A stretch of 64,000 bases of DNA from contig JAFKGI010000030.1 in assembly GCA_017307785.1 (NCBI GenBank), positions 34,677-98,676 on the forward strand. The letters run 5' to 3'. A program made the position numbers and the translations under genes. Source of the DNA: Vulcanimicrobiota bacterium. Lineage in GTDB: Bacteria; Vulcanimicrobiota; Xenobia; Xenobiales; JADMJV01. The number at the start of each line of letters is the position of its first letter. The stretch's first letter is position 1. Below, piece after piece: positions 45,653 to 57,442 of this stretch. Under the pieces are notes generated by a model. The model searched no databases. It worked only from the letters and a program-made list of their open reading frames with translations, and had not been told where the DNA came from.

Positions 45653-46654
45653 TCAGTCGAGCTTGACCACGATTTTGCCGATCTGGTCGCCCTGTTCCAT
45701 GTAGCGCTGGGCTTCGGCGATTTCCAGATAGGGGAAGACCCGGTCGATGCGCGGGTTGAGCTGGCCGCTGGCCAGCCGGTCATAGACGTACTGGCGGGCG
45801 GTGGCCTGAACCTCGGGTTCATCCAGTTCGATCAAGGTGTATCCGCGGATTTCCAATCCCTTGCTGAGAGCGGTGAAGAGCGGGAAGGGGGTCGGGTCGG
45901 GGGAGAGGGCCCCGTAGAGGAAGAGAATACCGCCGCGAGCCGCTGCCGTGGCCAGCTTCTCCACCTCCGGTCCGCCGATGGGGTCGAAAAGAAGCCGAGC
46001 TCCTGATCCGCCCGTGATTTCCAGCACGCGCGCGGCCACATCTTCCTGACTGCTGACGATGACGTGTTTGGCACCCGCCTCCAGCAGCGCGGCTTTCTTG
46101 GCGATGGTGCGGGTGACCGCGATGGGGATCGCGCCCTCGGCCAGGGTGATTTCGATGGCGGCAATGCCCACCGAACTGGAAGCGGCCGTGATGACCACAA
46201 AGTCTCCCGAGCGCAGACGGCCGTGATGGATCAGGGCTCCGTAGGCGGTCAGATACTGCATCCAGATGCTGGTGCCTTGCTCGAAGCTGAGCGCCTCGGG
46301 ATAGGCGGCCAGAGCGCTGACGGGTACGATGGCCACTTCGCCATAGACTCCATACTGGTCCGCCGGAAAGCCCGGAACGGTCGAGCGGATTTTGCCGAGC
46401 AGCGAGGGGTCCACACCCGGTCCGACGGCCTCCACGATACCCGAGGCTTCGTGCCCCAATTTGGAGGGCAGTTTGGGACTGACCAGATAGCGGTCGTTGC
46501 GAAACATGACTTCGGCCCGGTTCAGGCCGATGGCTTTGACGCGCAATCGGGCTTCGCCCGGACCGGGTTCGGGCAACGGTAGTTCATCGAAGCGCAGAAC
46601 CTCCGGTCCGCCAATTTCGTGGAAGCGAACGATGTTGACCAATGTAGCAGCCAT
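45653..46654 (-). CDS. MDR-family quinone-oxidoreductase-like enzyme
   Basis: A 333-residue medium-chain reductase. The GroES-like half has LGHEASGIVEAVG and the Rossmann half the cofactor loop ITAASSSVGIAAIE. The catalytic-zinc cysteine and the structural-zinc cysteines are missing, which fits the zinc-free NADPH quinone-oxidoreductase branch. AAGGAGA before ATG 46654 is a strong ribosome binding site and a clear promoter lies upstream. Substrate unknown. Confidence 0.88.
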   Translation of the reverse strand: MAATLVNIVRFHEIGGPEVLRFDELPLPEPGPGEARLRVKAIGLNRAEVMFRNDRYLVSPKLPSKLGHEASGIVEAVGPGVDPSLLGKIRSTVPGFPADQYGVYGEVAIVPVSALAAYPEALSFEQGTSIWMQYLTAYGALIHHGRLRSGDFVVITAASSSVGIAAIEITLAEGAIPIAVTRTIAKKAALLEAGAKHVIVSSQEDVAARVLEITGGSGARLLFDPIGGPEVEKLATAAARGGILFLYGALSPDPTPFPLFTALSKGLEIRGYTLIELDEPEVQATARQYVYDRLASGQLNPRIDRVFPYLEIAEAQRYMEQGDQIGKIVVKLD

Positions 46655-46697
46655 AAGAAAAATCTCCTTGCTCGCCCGTAGCGGGCGTCTGGTCAGA

Positions 46698-46727
46698 ACT
46701 ATAGACTCGCGCCTTGGAGTTGGTCAA
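46698..46727 (-). promoter_or_regulatory. Sigma70-type promoter of the oxidoreductase gene
   Basis: On the minus strand TTGACC (46722-46727) and TATAGT (46698-46703) are separated by 18 nt, close to the vegetative consensus. The start codon lies about 44 nt downstream of the -10. Confidence 0.6.
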
Positions 46728-46839
46728 GCGGTTGTTTGAGTATTGAACTAAAGTCTCGGCCAGCCGGTTTAAGACAACTTTGAGGGCGCTGGGCTAAGTT
46801 GGGTCCACAAACAGAGATAAAGGCAGGTGGAGTTGACCG

Positions 46840-47717
46840 ATGAACGTGGGAGCAGCAAAACTACTCAATCAGTATCAGCAGGTTCGTAGCCTTTACGCCG
46901 GACCGGTCGAGCAGTTGGGAGTGCAGCGCTCGCAGGCGGTAAGCCGCTCCCACCAGACTCGGGAACAAGCCGATACCTTTGCTGGCGAATGCCGCAACCT
47001 GGAACTGGGCCAGGAGAGCACCCGCTTGCTGGCCCGAATCTGGGCCGGTGGGGGTCTGCAGGCCGCCCAGAAGCTGGCCGCCGAGATCGCCGCCGAAACT
47101 TCGGGCAACGTGCTGGCCTCGATGGCCCTGAGCACCCGCCACGGGCTGGCCACCGGACTTTCCGGAAAAGAAGACGACAGTTTTGCTTCCGAAGGCGCGG
47201 TGCTTCTGGCCGGCGCCATGGGCGATGACCCGGCCAAGTATGCCGACAATTTGAACGCCGCCATCGGGCGCGAGTTCCGCAGCAGCCAGAGCAGCTGGTT
47301 GCAGGGCGAGGTCACTCCCGACAGCCTTTACGCACTATCGGACAAGATGGCCGAGCGCTCTCGGCAGGCCGAACAGGACGCCACCAGGCTTCATGCCCAG
47401 GCCAAGGACGAATGGAAAGTCGTCGAGGGGATCCAGGGTCAACTCAATCAGCGTTTCGCCAGCCGCATCGACTCCAAGCTTTTCGCCGAGAAAAAGGCCG
47501 CCGCCCAGGAATTTTTCGCCGAGTTTGACGCGCAGGACAAAGAGAATCCCGGTATCGGCCGCGAGCTTCAGAGCCTGGCCAAAGAGAACGGCGAGCACTT
47601 CCTCTCGGCTTCAGGAATGCTGACCAGCTACCGCGCCCAGATGACCCGCAACCACGGCGAAGTCGACAAGCTGGACTGGCGCAAGCTGGTCGGTCAGTTC
47701 GAACACACTTCGTTCCG

Positions 47718-47721
<4 letters not shown>
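46840..47721 (+). CDS. Helical hypothetical protein, 293 aa
   Basis: A 293-residue, highly helical protein rich in Gln, Glu, Ala and Ser (MNVGAAKLLNQYQQVRSLYA). It looks like a coiled-coil or structural protein without signal peptide. GGTGGAG before ATG 46840 is a good ribosome binding site. Its TAA shares 4 nt with the stop of the convergent hybrid kinase. No family recognised; the function cannot be guessed from neighbours. Confidence 0.65.
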
Positions 47722-49817
<2,096 letters not shown>

Positions 49818-49922
49818 TTAAGGTTCATCGGTCGGGTGAGCCCATTTCCTAAGCCGGGGGAGCCGCCAGGGCTTCGAAGTTTAAGAAAAGGAATCCGGCG
49901 GCGCATTCAGCATCCTGCTCCC

Positions 49923-51575
49923 ATGGATGCCGCTCACATAGAGGCCCTTTGCCGCGAGGCGTTGCGCAATCCGGCCAGTCTCAAGGACTGGCCGGAGGAG
50001 TTGCTGGAGGGGGCGGACTATGCCGGCTGTCTGGCGCGTCTGATCGGTTGGACGCAGTTGCAAGAGGCCATCGAGCAGGCGCCGCCGGCTCAGCCGTTGG
50101 GTCCATGGCTGGAGATGAGTCAGCGGCAGGCGGACTGGCTGGAGGGCAGGGTGCCCGAACTTTTGCAGGCCTGGTATTTTCGGGAGAAGGCCCGGCTGGT
50201 CGGTTTTCAAGGCGGGGATTCTCTGGCCTGGTTGCGTCGCAGTCTGCACAGTGCCCAGGCTCACGGGCAGCTGGAGGAGTTGGAGAAGACGCGGGCTTTT
50301 TTGGAGATGGATCCGCACCCCGGTCAGCCGCTGCAACCTCAGCTAGATCGTCTGTTGCAGGCCGCCGGCGGTATGGTGGATGCGAGCCGACTCGAAGACC
50401 TGGCTCGCCAGACGGTGCAGGCCGTCCACGAGCTGCTGCCGTTGAGCGCGGTGTTGTGGCTGGAGAAGGACGCTCACTGGCAGGCCCGTGCCTGGTTTCC
50501 GCTGCAGGTGACTCCGCGCTTTTCTCAGAGCGTGTTGGAGCGTTGCCTGGAAAGTCAGGAATTGACCTGGGGTGGGCCTCAGCAGCTGGAGGCCAGCCGT
50601 AGCGTGCTGCTCTCCAGGGTGCGCTGCCTGCTGGCGTTGCCGCTGGGCGGTCAGCACGCGCTCTTTCTTTGGCAAAACGAAGAGCAGGACTGGTTGGGCA
50701 AGGAGCAGCTCGAGGTGCTGCAGTTTTTGGCGCGACTGGCTTCGCTGCTGAACAACAATCTGCAGCTCACTCAGCTGGCCCAGGCCGAGTTGGAAGCGGC
50801 TCAGCGAACCCATGCTCGTTGGGAAGCCCTTTTTGAGCAGTCGGAGCAGGTGGCCATCGCCGAACTGGATTCTGACGGTGCGGTGCTGCGAGCCAATCCA
50901 GCCTATCAGCGCCTGCCTCAGCTGCCGCCTCTGGCGCGCGGGCAGGCCACCCAGCTGGTGCGTCTGGGCGAGGGGCCGCAGACTCGCTGGTATCAGCTGA
51001 GTGAATGGAAGGTGCCGGAAGAGTCCGGATCTTATCGCGCTCTGGTGGATGTTTCGGAGCGCGAGATTCCGGCCTGGTTTGCTTATCTGGAGGAGCTGCG
51101 TCAGAAGCTGGCGGCCGACTTGCACGATGGGCCGGCCCAGTTGGCGGTGGTGCTGCAGATGCTGGAGGGGTCGCCCCAGACCCAGGATCTCTATCAGGAG
51201 ATTCGCAATCGCCTGGACTGGCTGCGCTCGCCCTGGCTGGAAAATCAGGATCCGACCGACTGGCTGCGCCAACTGGTGGAGCGGCGCTTTCTGCAGACGG
51301 AATGGCGCCAGTCAGAGGGTTTTGGACAGCTCGACGTCAGCCAGGCCCAGGCCAGTATTCGCCTGGTGGTGCAGTGCCTGGAGCAGCTCGAGCGCTTGCC
51401 GGACCTGGAGCTACTCGAGATGGAGTGGGGCCTCTCTCCCTGCCTGCGCTGGTCGCCGGCCCTGCCTATCGAGATTCCGCCCACGGCCTATGAGGCGCTG
51501 TGCGCGCGTCTGGAGATTCTCAAGGCGCGTTTTCTGCTGGAGCCGGGCCGGGCCCAGATGTATTTCTCAGTCTAG
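49923..51575 (+). CDS. GAF/PAS protein with kinase H-box and degenerate ATP domain
   Basis: A 550-residue protein with a helical start (1-115), a GAF-like domain (about 125-275) and a PAS-like segment (about 295-375). An intact HisKA_3-type phospho-acceptor helix follows: LRQKLAADLHDGPAQLAVVLQ without its last residue, H401 in LHDGPAQ. The remaining 140 residues sit where the ATP-binding domain belongs. They lack the N-box Asn (VVQCLEQLER) and both glycine boxes, so autophosphorylation alone is unlikely. It converges, with a 9-nt overlap, on a giant protein that has a good ATP-binding domain but no H-box. ATG 49923 was chosen over the longer frame from 49767. Confidence 0.75.
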   Translation: MDAAHIEALCREALRNPASLKDWPEELLEGADYAGCLARLIGWTQLQEAIEQAPPAQPLGPWLEMSQRQADWLEGRVPELLQAWYFREKARLVGFQGGDSLAWLRRSLHSAQAHGQLEELEKTRAFLEMDPHPGQPLQPQLDRLLQAAGGMVDASRLEDLARQTVQAVHELLPLSAVLWLEKDAHWQARAWFPLQVTPRFSQSVLERCLESQELTWGGPQQLEASRSVLLSRVRCLLALPLGGQHALFLWQNEEQDWLGKEQLEVLQFLARLASLLNNNLQLTQLAQAELEAAQRTHARWEALFEQSEQVAIAELDSDGAVLRANPAYQRLPQLPPLARGQATQLVRLGEGPQTRWYQLSEWKVPEESGSYRALVDVSEREIPAWFAYLEELRQKLAADLHDGPAQLAVVLQMLEGSPQTQDLYQEIRNRLDWLRSPWLENQDPTDWLRQLVERRFLQTEWRQSEGFGQLDVSQAQASIRLVVQCLEQLERLPDLELLEMEWGLSPCLRWSPALPIEIPPTAYEALCARLEILKARFLLEPGRAQMYFSV

Positions 51576-54500
51576 CGGCAAGGTGAGGTGGACGGCGTAG
51601 TTTTCGTCGACGCGCACCAGACCGCCGGCCAGGCTGGCGCGAAATTGCATGGAGGTCAGGCCGAAGCTGTTGGAGCTGGCAGGCTCGGAATAGCTCAGAG
51701 TGGTGGGGCAGGCGACGGTCACTTCCAGCTGGTCGGCCGGGCTGCCGAACTGGACTTCCACCGGTTCGCCGGGGCGGTGCTTGCGGGCGTTCTGCAGGGC
51801 TTCGCGGAGCACGCCGGCCAGAGCGGCTCGGCCCGGGGGACAAAGCCGGCCCCAGGGCAGCTCTCCGCGCAGCCGTAGCTCGCCTTCGCCGGCGAACCAG
51901 GCCAGCGAGAAGTCGGGCGGGTGGGCGCCCAGGTGCCAGTTTTCCAGGGAGACGAGGGCGGTTTCCAACTGGCTCTGGTAATCGGAGGGAGCGACTTCTC
52001 GGGCTGCTTGCAAGGAGCGGTCCAGCTGCTCGCGCAGGTCGGCCATTTCCGTTTCGATCAGGCGGGCGCACAGCTCCAACTGATGGTGGCGAACCGGCAG
52101 GGTGAATTGCTCGGAAGCGCTGGAGACTTCCACCGGGCCTTTGCCCAGAAAAGCCTGCCAGCGGGCGTTGTGACGCTCTCGTTCGGCCTGGGCCGCCTGC
52201 AACTGCGAGCGCAGCGAGGCGGAGCGCTGCACGGTGTCCTGCAGCCGGTCGATCCAGGCGCCGTGGACCCAGCGTTCCAGAGGAAGGCGGGTCTGGGGTT
52301 GGGGATCTTCCAGGAAGGCGGCGGCCGCCTGGCCCAGTTCTTGGAGCGGCATGCCTCCGGTCCAGCTTTGGGGCGATAGATCCCACCAGGCGCCCAGTTC
52401 CTCCAGGGTCTGGCGAGCCTGCCGGCCCCATTCCTCGGTCTTTTCCCAGCCCCAGAAAACTCCTGACTCGGACCAGGCTTTCTGACTGAGGGCGCACTCG
52501 TAGCGGGCGCCCAGGGCGGCCGCGTCGCGAATCGATTGCAGCAAAAGTTTCTCGGCCGGTTGCGGCTGTTCCAGCGCCAGATGAGCCAGCGCCATCTCGC
52601 GGCGGGTCCGGAAGGTGTGGATGTGGGCCAGAGGTCCGAACTTGAGAGCCGTCTTGCCGATCTGCAGAACCTCTTCGTAGTAGGCGCGCCGCTGCCGGCC
52701 CCAGCGACGCGGGGTCTTTTCCGCCGCCTGACGCGCGGCCGTGCAGTGAAGGGAGCGCACCATGGAGCCGTCGATGGGGTTGTAGCTGGTGAAAGAGCGC
52801 AGCAGTTTCAGAGCGGCTTCCGGTTGGCCCTGGCGCAGGTGATAATGGGCCTGGGCCACGGCCCGGTTGGCCAGTCCGAAGCCTTTGACGGCCACTTCAT
52901 CCAGCGATTCCAAAGCCTGCCAGGAGACTCGTCCGCCGCTGGCCACCACCGCAAAGTGGAGGGACACGGCCCGTTGCGAGCCGTCACCGGTCATAGTGGC
53001 CACTTCTCCGATTTGCTGAGAAAGCTGAGCCAGTTCGCGGAAATCTCCCGAGACGGCCGCGTAAAGGCCCAATTGCATGGCGTTCATGCACATTTCCCAG
53101 GGCTCGCCGTGTTCCCGGTAGGTCTCCACCAGGGCGCGCAGCATGCGCTGATGCGAGGCCATGCGCTTTTCGCTGAAATGGAAGACCAGCAGCCGGCTGG
53201 TCACCCGGGCCCATTTGAGCGGGTCCAAGCCACGGTCGAGCTGTTGCAATAGATGCTTGCGCCAGGAGCGATAGCCGATGGGCAGACCGGCAAAGCCGGC
53301 CGCCAGCACCAGGTCGGCGCAGAACACCGGATCTCCCCAATGGCTTCTCCCCAGTCGGGGCAGGCGGCTCAGCAGATCGAAGACAAACTCTCGTACCTGC
53401 TGGTTCTCGTGACGCGCCTCCAGCAGCGTGGTCAGGATTTTCGGTTCCAGCTCTTTGGCTCGCTCCGGAGGCAAATCGTTCAGGTGTTTCCAGGCCTTTT
53501 GACAGTGTTCGACGGACTCGGAATACTTTGAGCCCTTTTGGAAAAGGCTGGCCAGGCTCAGGTTCATGGGCGCCAGCCAACGGGGATCGGTGCACTCCCG
53601 CAGGCCGCGCGCCAGCCAGGCCACGGCTTCGTCCTGGTGGCCGAGCAGTTCGAGCACCCGCGCATACTCCCAGAGCACTTGCGGTTCGGGCTGGTAACGA
53701 CAGGCTATTTCGTAGAAGTAGGCGGCCGAGGAAAGGGCCGAGCGGGCGGCATCCTGACGAGCCGCTCGCAGGGCCAGTGGGGCGGCCGCTTCCAAGAGTT
53801 CGCCGTGGGCGTAGTGGAAAGCCGCCTGAGAAACCTCGTCGGGTTGGGCGGCGAAATAGTCGCCCAGGCGACGATGCCAGCCGCGGGCCGCCTGCGGGGA
53901 GAGCTCGGCCAGTAAGGACTCTCGGACCTTATCGTGGCTGAAGCGATGGCCGGGCAGAAGCAGCTGAAGCTCTTCGCCGCGTTTCAAGGCCTCCAACGGA
54001 AGGCCCAATCCGCGCAGAGGTTTTTCGCAAAACTGGCTGCCCAGCAAGGCGGCCACCTGAAGCACCTCGGTCGTTTCCGGGCCGAGCTGGCGCAGACGGT
54101 CCTGAAAGAGCAGGCTGGCCCGGGGAGAAAACGAGGGGCGCTGGGGCTGTCGCAGCCATTCCGAGATGAGCAGCGGATTGCCCCGGGTCCATTCGGCCAG
54201 TTGGGCCGCCTCCGGCTCGCTCAGCTCGGCCTGCTGATCTTGCGCCCAACTCAGGACCTGGGTCGGCGAGAGCGGGGGAAGGCGTAGCAGGGACTGGAGC
54301 GGCAGGTGCTGGGGGTCGAATTCGCCTTCTCGCCAGGCCAGCACGACCATCAGGCCGGGGATGGGACGGCGGCCCAGAGCTTGTAGCAAGGCTCGGCTGG
54401 ATTCGTCCATCCACTGCACGTCGTCGAGCAGCAGCAGAAAGGGAGCGGGTTTGGCCAGGGAGGTCAGTAGCTCTCCCCAGGCCTGGGCCAGCAACAGCGG

Positions 54501-55400
54501 CGCCACCGGCGACTGATGGACTTCCGCCTGACCCAGGCCGGGGAAGGTGGAGAAAAACTGTCGCCAGTGGACTTCCGTCAGAGGTAAACCGGCGGGAAGA
54601 TCGTCGGCCGACCAGCCTTCTAAGAGCGATTGGAAGAGGTTGTAGCCGATGGGCGTGCTGAGGGTGGAAGCCTGGCCCCAGGCGCGATGGTCGGTGGCGA
54701 AAAGCAGCTCGCGCAGCAAGGCGGATTTCCCCCCACCTGAGGCCGCTTCCAGTCCAATCCAGGTTGACTCTTGAAACTCCGCCGACTGCCAGCCCTTTTG
54801 TAAGGTGTGCAGCTCACTATCGCGACCCACCAGTCGCGGCAACGATTGTTGGCAATTCTGGCAGGGGGTGGAGCCCAGGAATTCTTCTTTGAGCAGCTCG
54901 AGAGCCCGCAGATCCGCATCCGGCCCCTGCAGATCGGCGCTGGAATAGGGGGGCGTGCCCCAGCCGGGGGCGCCGCAGTCGATCAGCACCACCTCGTTGG
55001 CGGCGGTGATCACCAGGTTCTCGGGGGAAACGTCACCGTGCCAACAACCGAGCTGGTGAAGGCGCGCGAGCAGGCCCTCCAGTGCGCACAGCCAGGCACA
55101 CACCTGGCGCCACCGCAGCGGACCCTGGCGACGCAGGCGGGCCAGCGACTGGCCGGGCACATAGGAGCGAACCAGCCGAGCGCCTTCGGCCCAGACCAGC
55201 TCGGGGATTCCGGCCGCCCGGCCCGGCGTCCAGGCCAGCTTGCGGGCCGCCTCCAGGAAGGCGGCTTCCCGTTCCAGGCGCGGCCAGGCCTCCATCTCCA
55301 GCACCTGTTTGACCACCACCTGGCGACCGTCGGGGAGACGCCCCAGGTGCACCCGGGCGGAGCCAGAGCGAGACAGATTGCGCATAGGAACGACGTGCAT
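51567..55400 (-). CDS. Ser/Thr kinase, AAA ATPase, TPR and histidine-kinase ATP domain protein
   Basis: A 1277-residue protein. Its N-terminal protein-kinase domain (about 10-175) has K31, the catalytic HGD (D123) and a LIDCG metal motif. An AAA_16-type ATPase follows, with Walker A ASGGGKS (K225) and Walker B FLLLLDDVQWMD. A long TPR region and a helical linker lead to a C-terminal histidine-kinase ATP-binding domain, with N-box LREALQNARKH (N1204) and SNSFGLTSM. This is the layout of trifunctional HstK-type kinases, but here the helix before the ATP domain shows no phospho-acceptor H-box. ATG 55400 and 55385 are both possible starts. Confidence 0.85.
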   Translation of the reverse strand: MHVVPMRNLSRSGSARVHLGRLPDGRQVVVKQVLEMEAWPRLEREAAFLEAARKLAWTPGRAAGIPELVWAEGARLVRSYVPGQSLARLRRQGPLRWRQVCAWLCALEGLLARLHQLGCWHGDVSPENLVITAANEVVLIDCGAPGWGTPPYSSADLQGPDADLRALELLKEEFLGSTPCQNCQQSLPRLVGRDSELHTLQKGWQSAEFQESTWIGLEAASGGGKSALLRELLFATDHRAWGQASTLSTPIGYNLFQSLLEGWSADDLPAGLPLTEVHWRQFFSTFPGLGQAEVHQSPVAPLLLAQAWGELLTSLAKPAPFLLLLDDVQWMDESSRALLQALGRRPIPGLMVVLAWREGEFDPQHLPLQSLLRLPPLSPTQVLSWAQDQQAELSEPEAAQLAEWTRGNPLLISEWLRQPQRPSFSPRASLLFQDRLRQLGPETTEVLQVAALLGSQFCEKPLRGLGLPLEALKRGEELQLLLPGHRFSHDKVRESLLAELSPQAARGWHRRLGDYFAAQPDEVSQAAFHYAHGELLEAAAPLALRAARQDAARSALSSAAYFYEIACRYQPEPQVLWEYARVLELLGHQDEAVAWLARGLRECTDPRWLAPMNLSLASLFQKGSKYSESVEHCQKAWKHLNDLPPERAKELEPKILTTLLEARHENQQVREFVFDLLSRLPRLGRSHWGDPVFCADLVLAAGFAGLPIGYRSWRKHLLQQLDRGLDPLKWARVTSRLLVFHFSEKRMASHQRMLRALVETYREHGEPWEMCMNAMQLGLYAAVSGDFRELAQLSQQIGEVATMTGDGSQRAVSLHFAVVASGGRVSWQALESLDEVAVKGFGLANRAVAQAHYHLRQGQPEAALKLLRSFTSYNPIDGSMVRSLHCTAARQAAEKTPRRWGRQRRAYYEEVLQIGKTALKFGPLAHIHTFRTRREMALAHLALEQPQPAEKLLLQSIRDAAALGARYECALSQKAWSESGVFWGWEKTEEWGRQARQTLEELGAWWDLSPQSWTGGMPLQELGQAAAAFLEDPQPQTRLPLERWVHGAWIDRLQDTVQRSASLRSQLQAAQAERERHNARWQAFLGKGPVEVSSASEQFTLPVRHHQLELCARLIETEMADLREQLDRSLQAAREVAPSDYQSQLETALVSLENWHLGAHPPDFSLAWFAGEGELRLRGELPWGRLCPPGRAALAGVLREALQNARKHRPGEPVEVQFGSPADQLEVTVACPTTLSYSEPASSNSFGLTSMQFRASLAGGLVRVDENYAVHLTLPLD

Positions 55401-55443
55401 GGCTAGAACGCACCATTCCGCGCGCGCCCCAAGCCTCCTGGTG

Positions 55444-56430
55444 TCAGCGATCCCGGGTCAGCTGCTCGCTCAAGTCCCACAGCCGCGCGGCCGCCTGCGG
55501 ATCGATGGAATGTGGCATGACGCCGGTGATTCGAGCCACCTCGGCGGTCTTGAACTCGTTCTCGCCGTCGGGCAGCACCAGCGGGGCCACGTCGCAGTTG
55601 TCGCAGTAGAGTCCGCCCAACCCTTCGAGCCGCGGACTGGTGGCGCACCAGAGGGTGGTGGCCGCTCCCTGCTCTATGGTCTTGAGGCCGCGGGCCGGGT
55701 CGCGCACGGCCTTGCCCTGGGCGTCGTAAACGCCGGTCGTGTGCAGCAGCTCGGCGGGGGCGTGGCGTTTCAGGTCGGTATCCACTATGGCCCCCGGATG
55801 CAGGGAGAAGGAGCGGATGCCCTCGGTCTGGCCGCGGCGGTCGAGCTCCAGGGTGAAGAGATTGTTGGCCGTTTTGGATTGACCGTAGGCGGCCATGGGG
55901 TCGTAGGCTCGACGCTCGAAGTTCCAGTCTTCAAAAACCACCGGTGAGAAGCGATGTCCCCAGGAAGAGACGTTGATGACGCGGGCGCCGTTGGCCTGCA
56001 GCAGAGCGGGCCAGAGACGGCGGGTCAGCTGGAAGTGTCCCAGGTGATTGGTGGAAAAATGCGACTCGTAACCGCGGGCGTCGCGCTGCAGCCCCACCCA
56101 CATGATGCCGGCGTTGTTGATGAGCAGGTGCAGCGGGCCTTTGAGGCCGGTGGCGAAAGCATCGATGGAGTCGGGGTCGGTGAGTTCCATGGGGGCGATA
56201 GTGACGTTTGCCAGGCCGTTCAGGTTGGTGCGGGCTTTGGCCAGGTCGCGGGCGGGCACCAGCACCCGGCAGCCCGCAGCCACCAGGCTGCGCGTCGTTT
56301 CCAGGCCGATGCCGGCGTAACCGCCGGTGACCACGGCGGTCTTTCCTTGGAGGTCGATGCCGGCCATGACCTCGGTGCTGGTGGAAGCGGCGTGGAAGCC
56401 GGAGTGGAGAGGTTTTTGTTGCGTGTTCAT
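55444..56430 (-). CDS. Short-chain dehydrogenase/reductase
   Basis: A 328-residue SDR. The nucleotide loop is TGGYAGIG (35-42), NNAG lies in the usual position, and the catalytic pair is Y182/K186 in YGQSK, with Ser in NVSSWG. It probably oxidises or reduces a small carbonyl substrate with NAD(P). ATG 56430 was chosen; the frame opens earlier at 56529. It diverges from an AraC-type regulator that probably controls it, and it is followed by the giant kinase gene after 43 nt. Confidence 0.9.
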   Translation of the reverse strand: MNTQQKPLHSGFHAASTSTEVMAGIDLQGKTAVVTGGYAGIGLETTRSLVAAGCRVLVPARDLAKARTNLNGLANVTIAPMELTDPDSIDAFATGLKGPLHLLINNAGIMWVGLQRDARGYESHFSTNHLGHFQLTRRLWPALLQANGARVINVSSWGHRFSPVVFEDWNFERRAYDPMAAYGQSKTANNLFTLELDRRGQTEGIRSFSLHPGAIVDTDLKRHAPAELLHTTGVYDAQGKAVRDPARGLKTIEQGAATTLWCATSPRLEGLGGLYCDNCDVAPLVLPDGENEFKTAEVARITGVMPHSIDPQAAARLWDLSEQLTRDR

Positions 56431-56481
56431 AGCCCCAGTATGCGTTCTGGGTGAGGGCGAAAGTAGTCGTTCTGTGCTGAA

Positions 56482-56525
56482 AAGTTGCCTGATTCTGCGA
56501 AGCACGATTGGGCAAGAAAGTTGCA
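56482..56525 (+). promoter_or_regulatory. Candidate AraC-type operator, direct repeat
   Basis: AAAGTTGC occurs twice in the same orientation, at 56482-56489 and 56518-56525. The copies are 36 bp apart, in the 142-bp region between the SDR and AraC starts. Direct repeats are the usual binding sites of AraC dimers. Confidence 0.35.
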
Positions 56526-56572
56526 TCATCGTGCAGGCGTTGGGGCTGTGGATCGGTTAAAGTGGTGGGAGC

Positions 56573-57442
56573 ATGTCGACGCGGCGCAAGCAAATCGAGA
56601 AGATGGTGGCTCAACTGGCGGCCTTTCCGGAAGGCAAGACGGCCACTCGATTTCCCTTCGTGTGGGCCTCGCGACGCAGCCAGGTGACCGGCGTGAGTTG
56701 CGCCATGGTCAAGCCGTCTTTTTGCCTGATTCTGCAGGGAGCCAAGAGAGTCTGTTTGGGGGCGGAGCAGTTTGACTATCGCTCCGGCGACTTTCTGGCC
56801 TCGGTCATCGACATTCCCGCCTCGGGACAGGTCTCGGAGGCTCCCTATCTGGGCGTTTCCCTGGAGTTCACCCGTGAAGAAATCGCCGGCGTCATCCAGG
56901 AAGGGCAGGTGGTGGTGCAGCCGCGCCTGGGTTCGGCGGCTTTCGTGGGCAGGGCGCCCGACGAGGTGGTCGAGGTGGTCGCTCGGCTGGTGGGACTTTT
57001 GGAGGGCGGGTCCGAGTTTCTGGCCCGGCTGGCCAGGCGCGAATTGCTCTTCCGGCTGTTGTCCGGGCCCCACGGCCATTTGTTTTATCAGCCGGATCTC
57101 TTTGACCCCAAGGCCGACGGGGTGGGGCAGATCATCGACTGGATCCGCCTGAATTTTTCCGAGTCTTTTAGCGTGGGCGAGCTGGCCCGCGACCACGGCA
57201 TGAGCGTGTCGGCCCTGCACCACAAGTTTAAGGCCATCACCACCATGGGTCCGATCCAGTATCAGAAGAACATTCGCCTGCAGGAAGCCCGCCGCCTGAT
57301 GCTGAGCGGCTCTTTGGACGCCACTCACGCCGCCCTGCGAGTGGGCTACGACAGCCCGTCCCAGTTCAACCGCGAATACCGTCGCCTGTTCGGCGCTCCG
57401 CCGCTGCAGGATATCAAGGCTTTACGCCTGCAGATGGTTTAG
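56573..57442 (+). CDS. AraC-family transcriptional regulator
   Basis: A 289-residue regulator with an AraC N-terminal cupin-like ligand domain (about 20-175) and two C-terminal helix-turn-helix motifs (about 190-285). Examples are SVGELARDHGMSVSALHHKF and the signature RVGYDSPSQFNREYRRLFG. It diverges from the SDR gene and probably activates it in response to a substrate. GTGGTGGGAGC precedes ATG 56573. Its stop shares 4 nt with the convergent ATP-grasp gene. Confidence 0.92.
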   Translation: MSTRRKQIEKMVAQLAAFPEGKTATRFPFVWASRRSQVTGVSCAMVKPSFCLILQGAKRVCLGAEQFDYRSGDFLASVIDIPASGQVSEAPYLGVSLEFTREEIAGVIQEGQVVVQPRLGSAAFVGRAPDEVVEVVARLVGLLEGGSEFLARLARRELLFRLLSGPHGHLFYQPDLFDPKADGVGQIIDWIRLNFSESFSVGELARDHGMSVSALHHKFKAITTMGPIQYQKNIRLQEARRLMLSGSLDATHAALRVGYDSPSQFNREYRRLFGAPPLQDIKALRLQMV

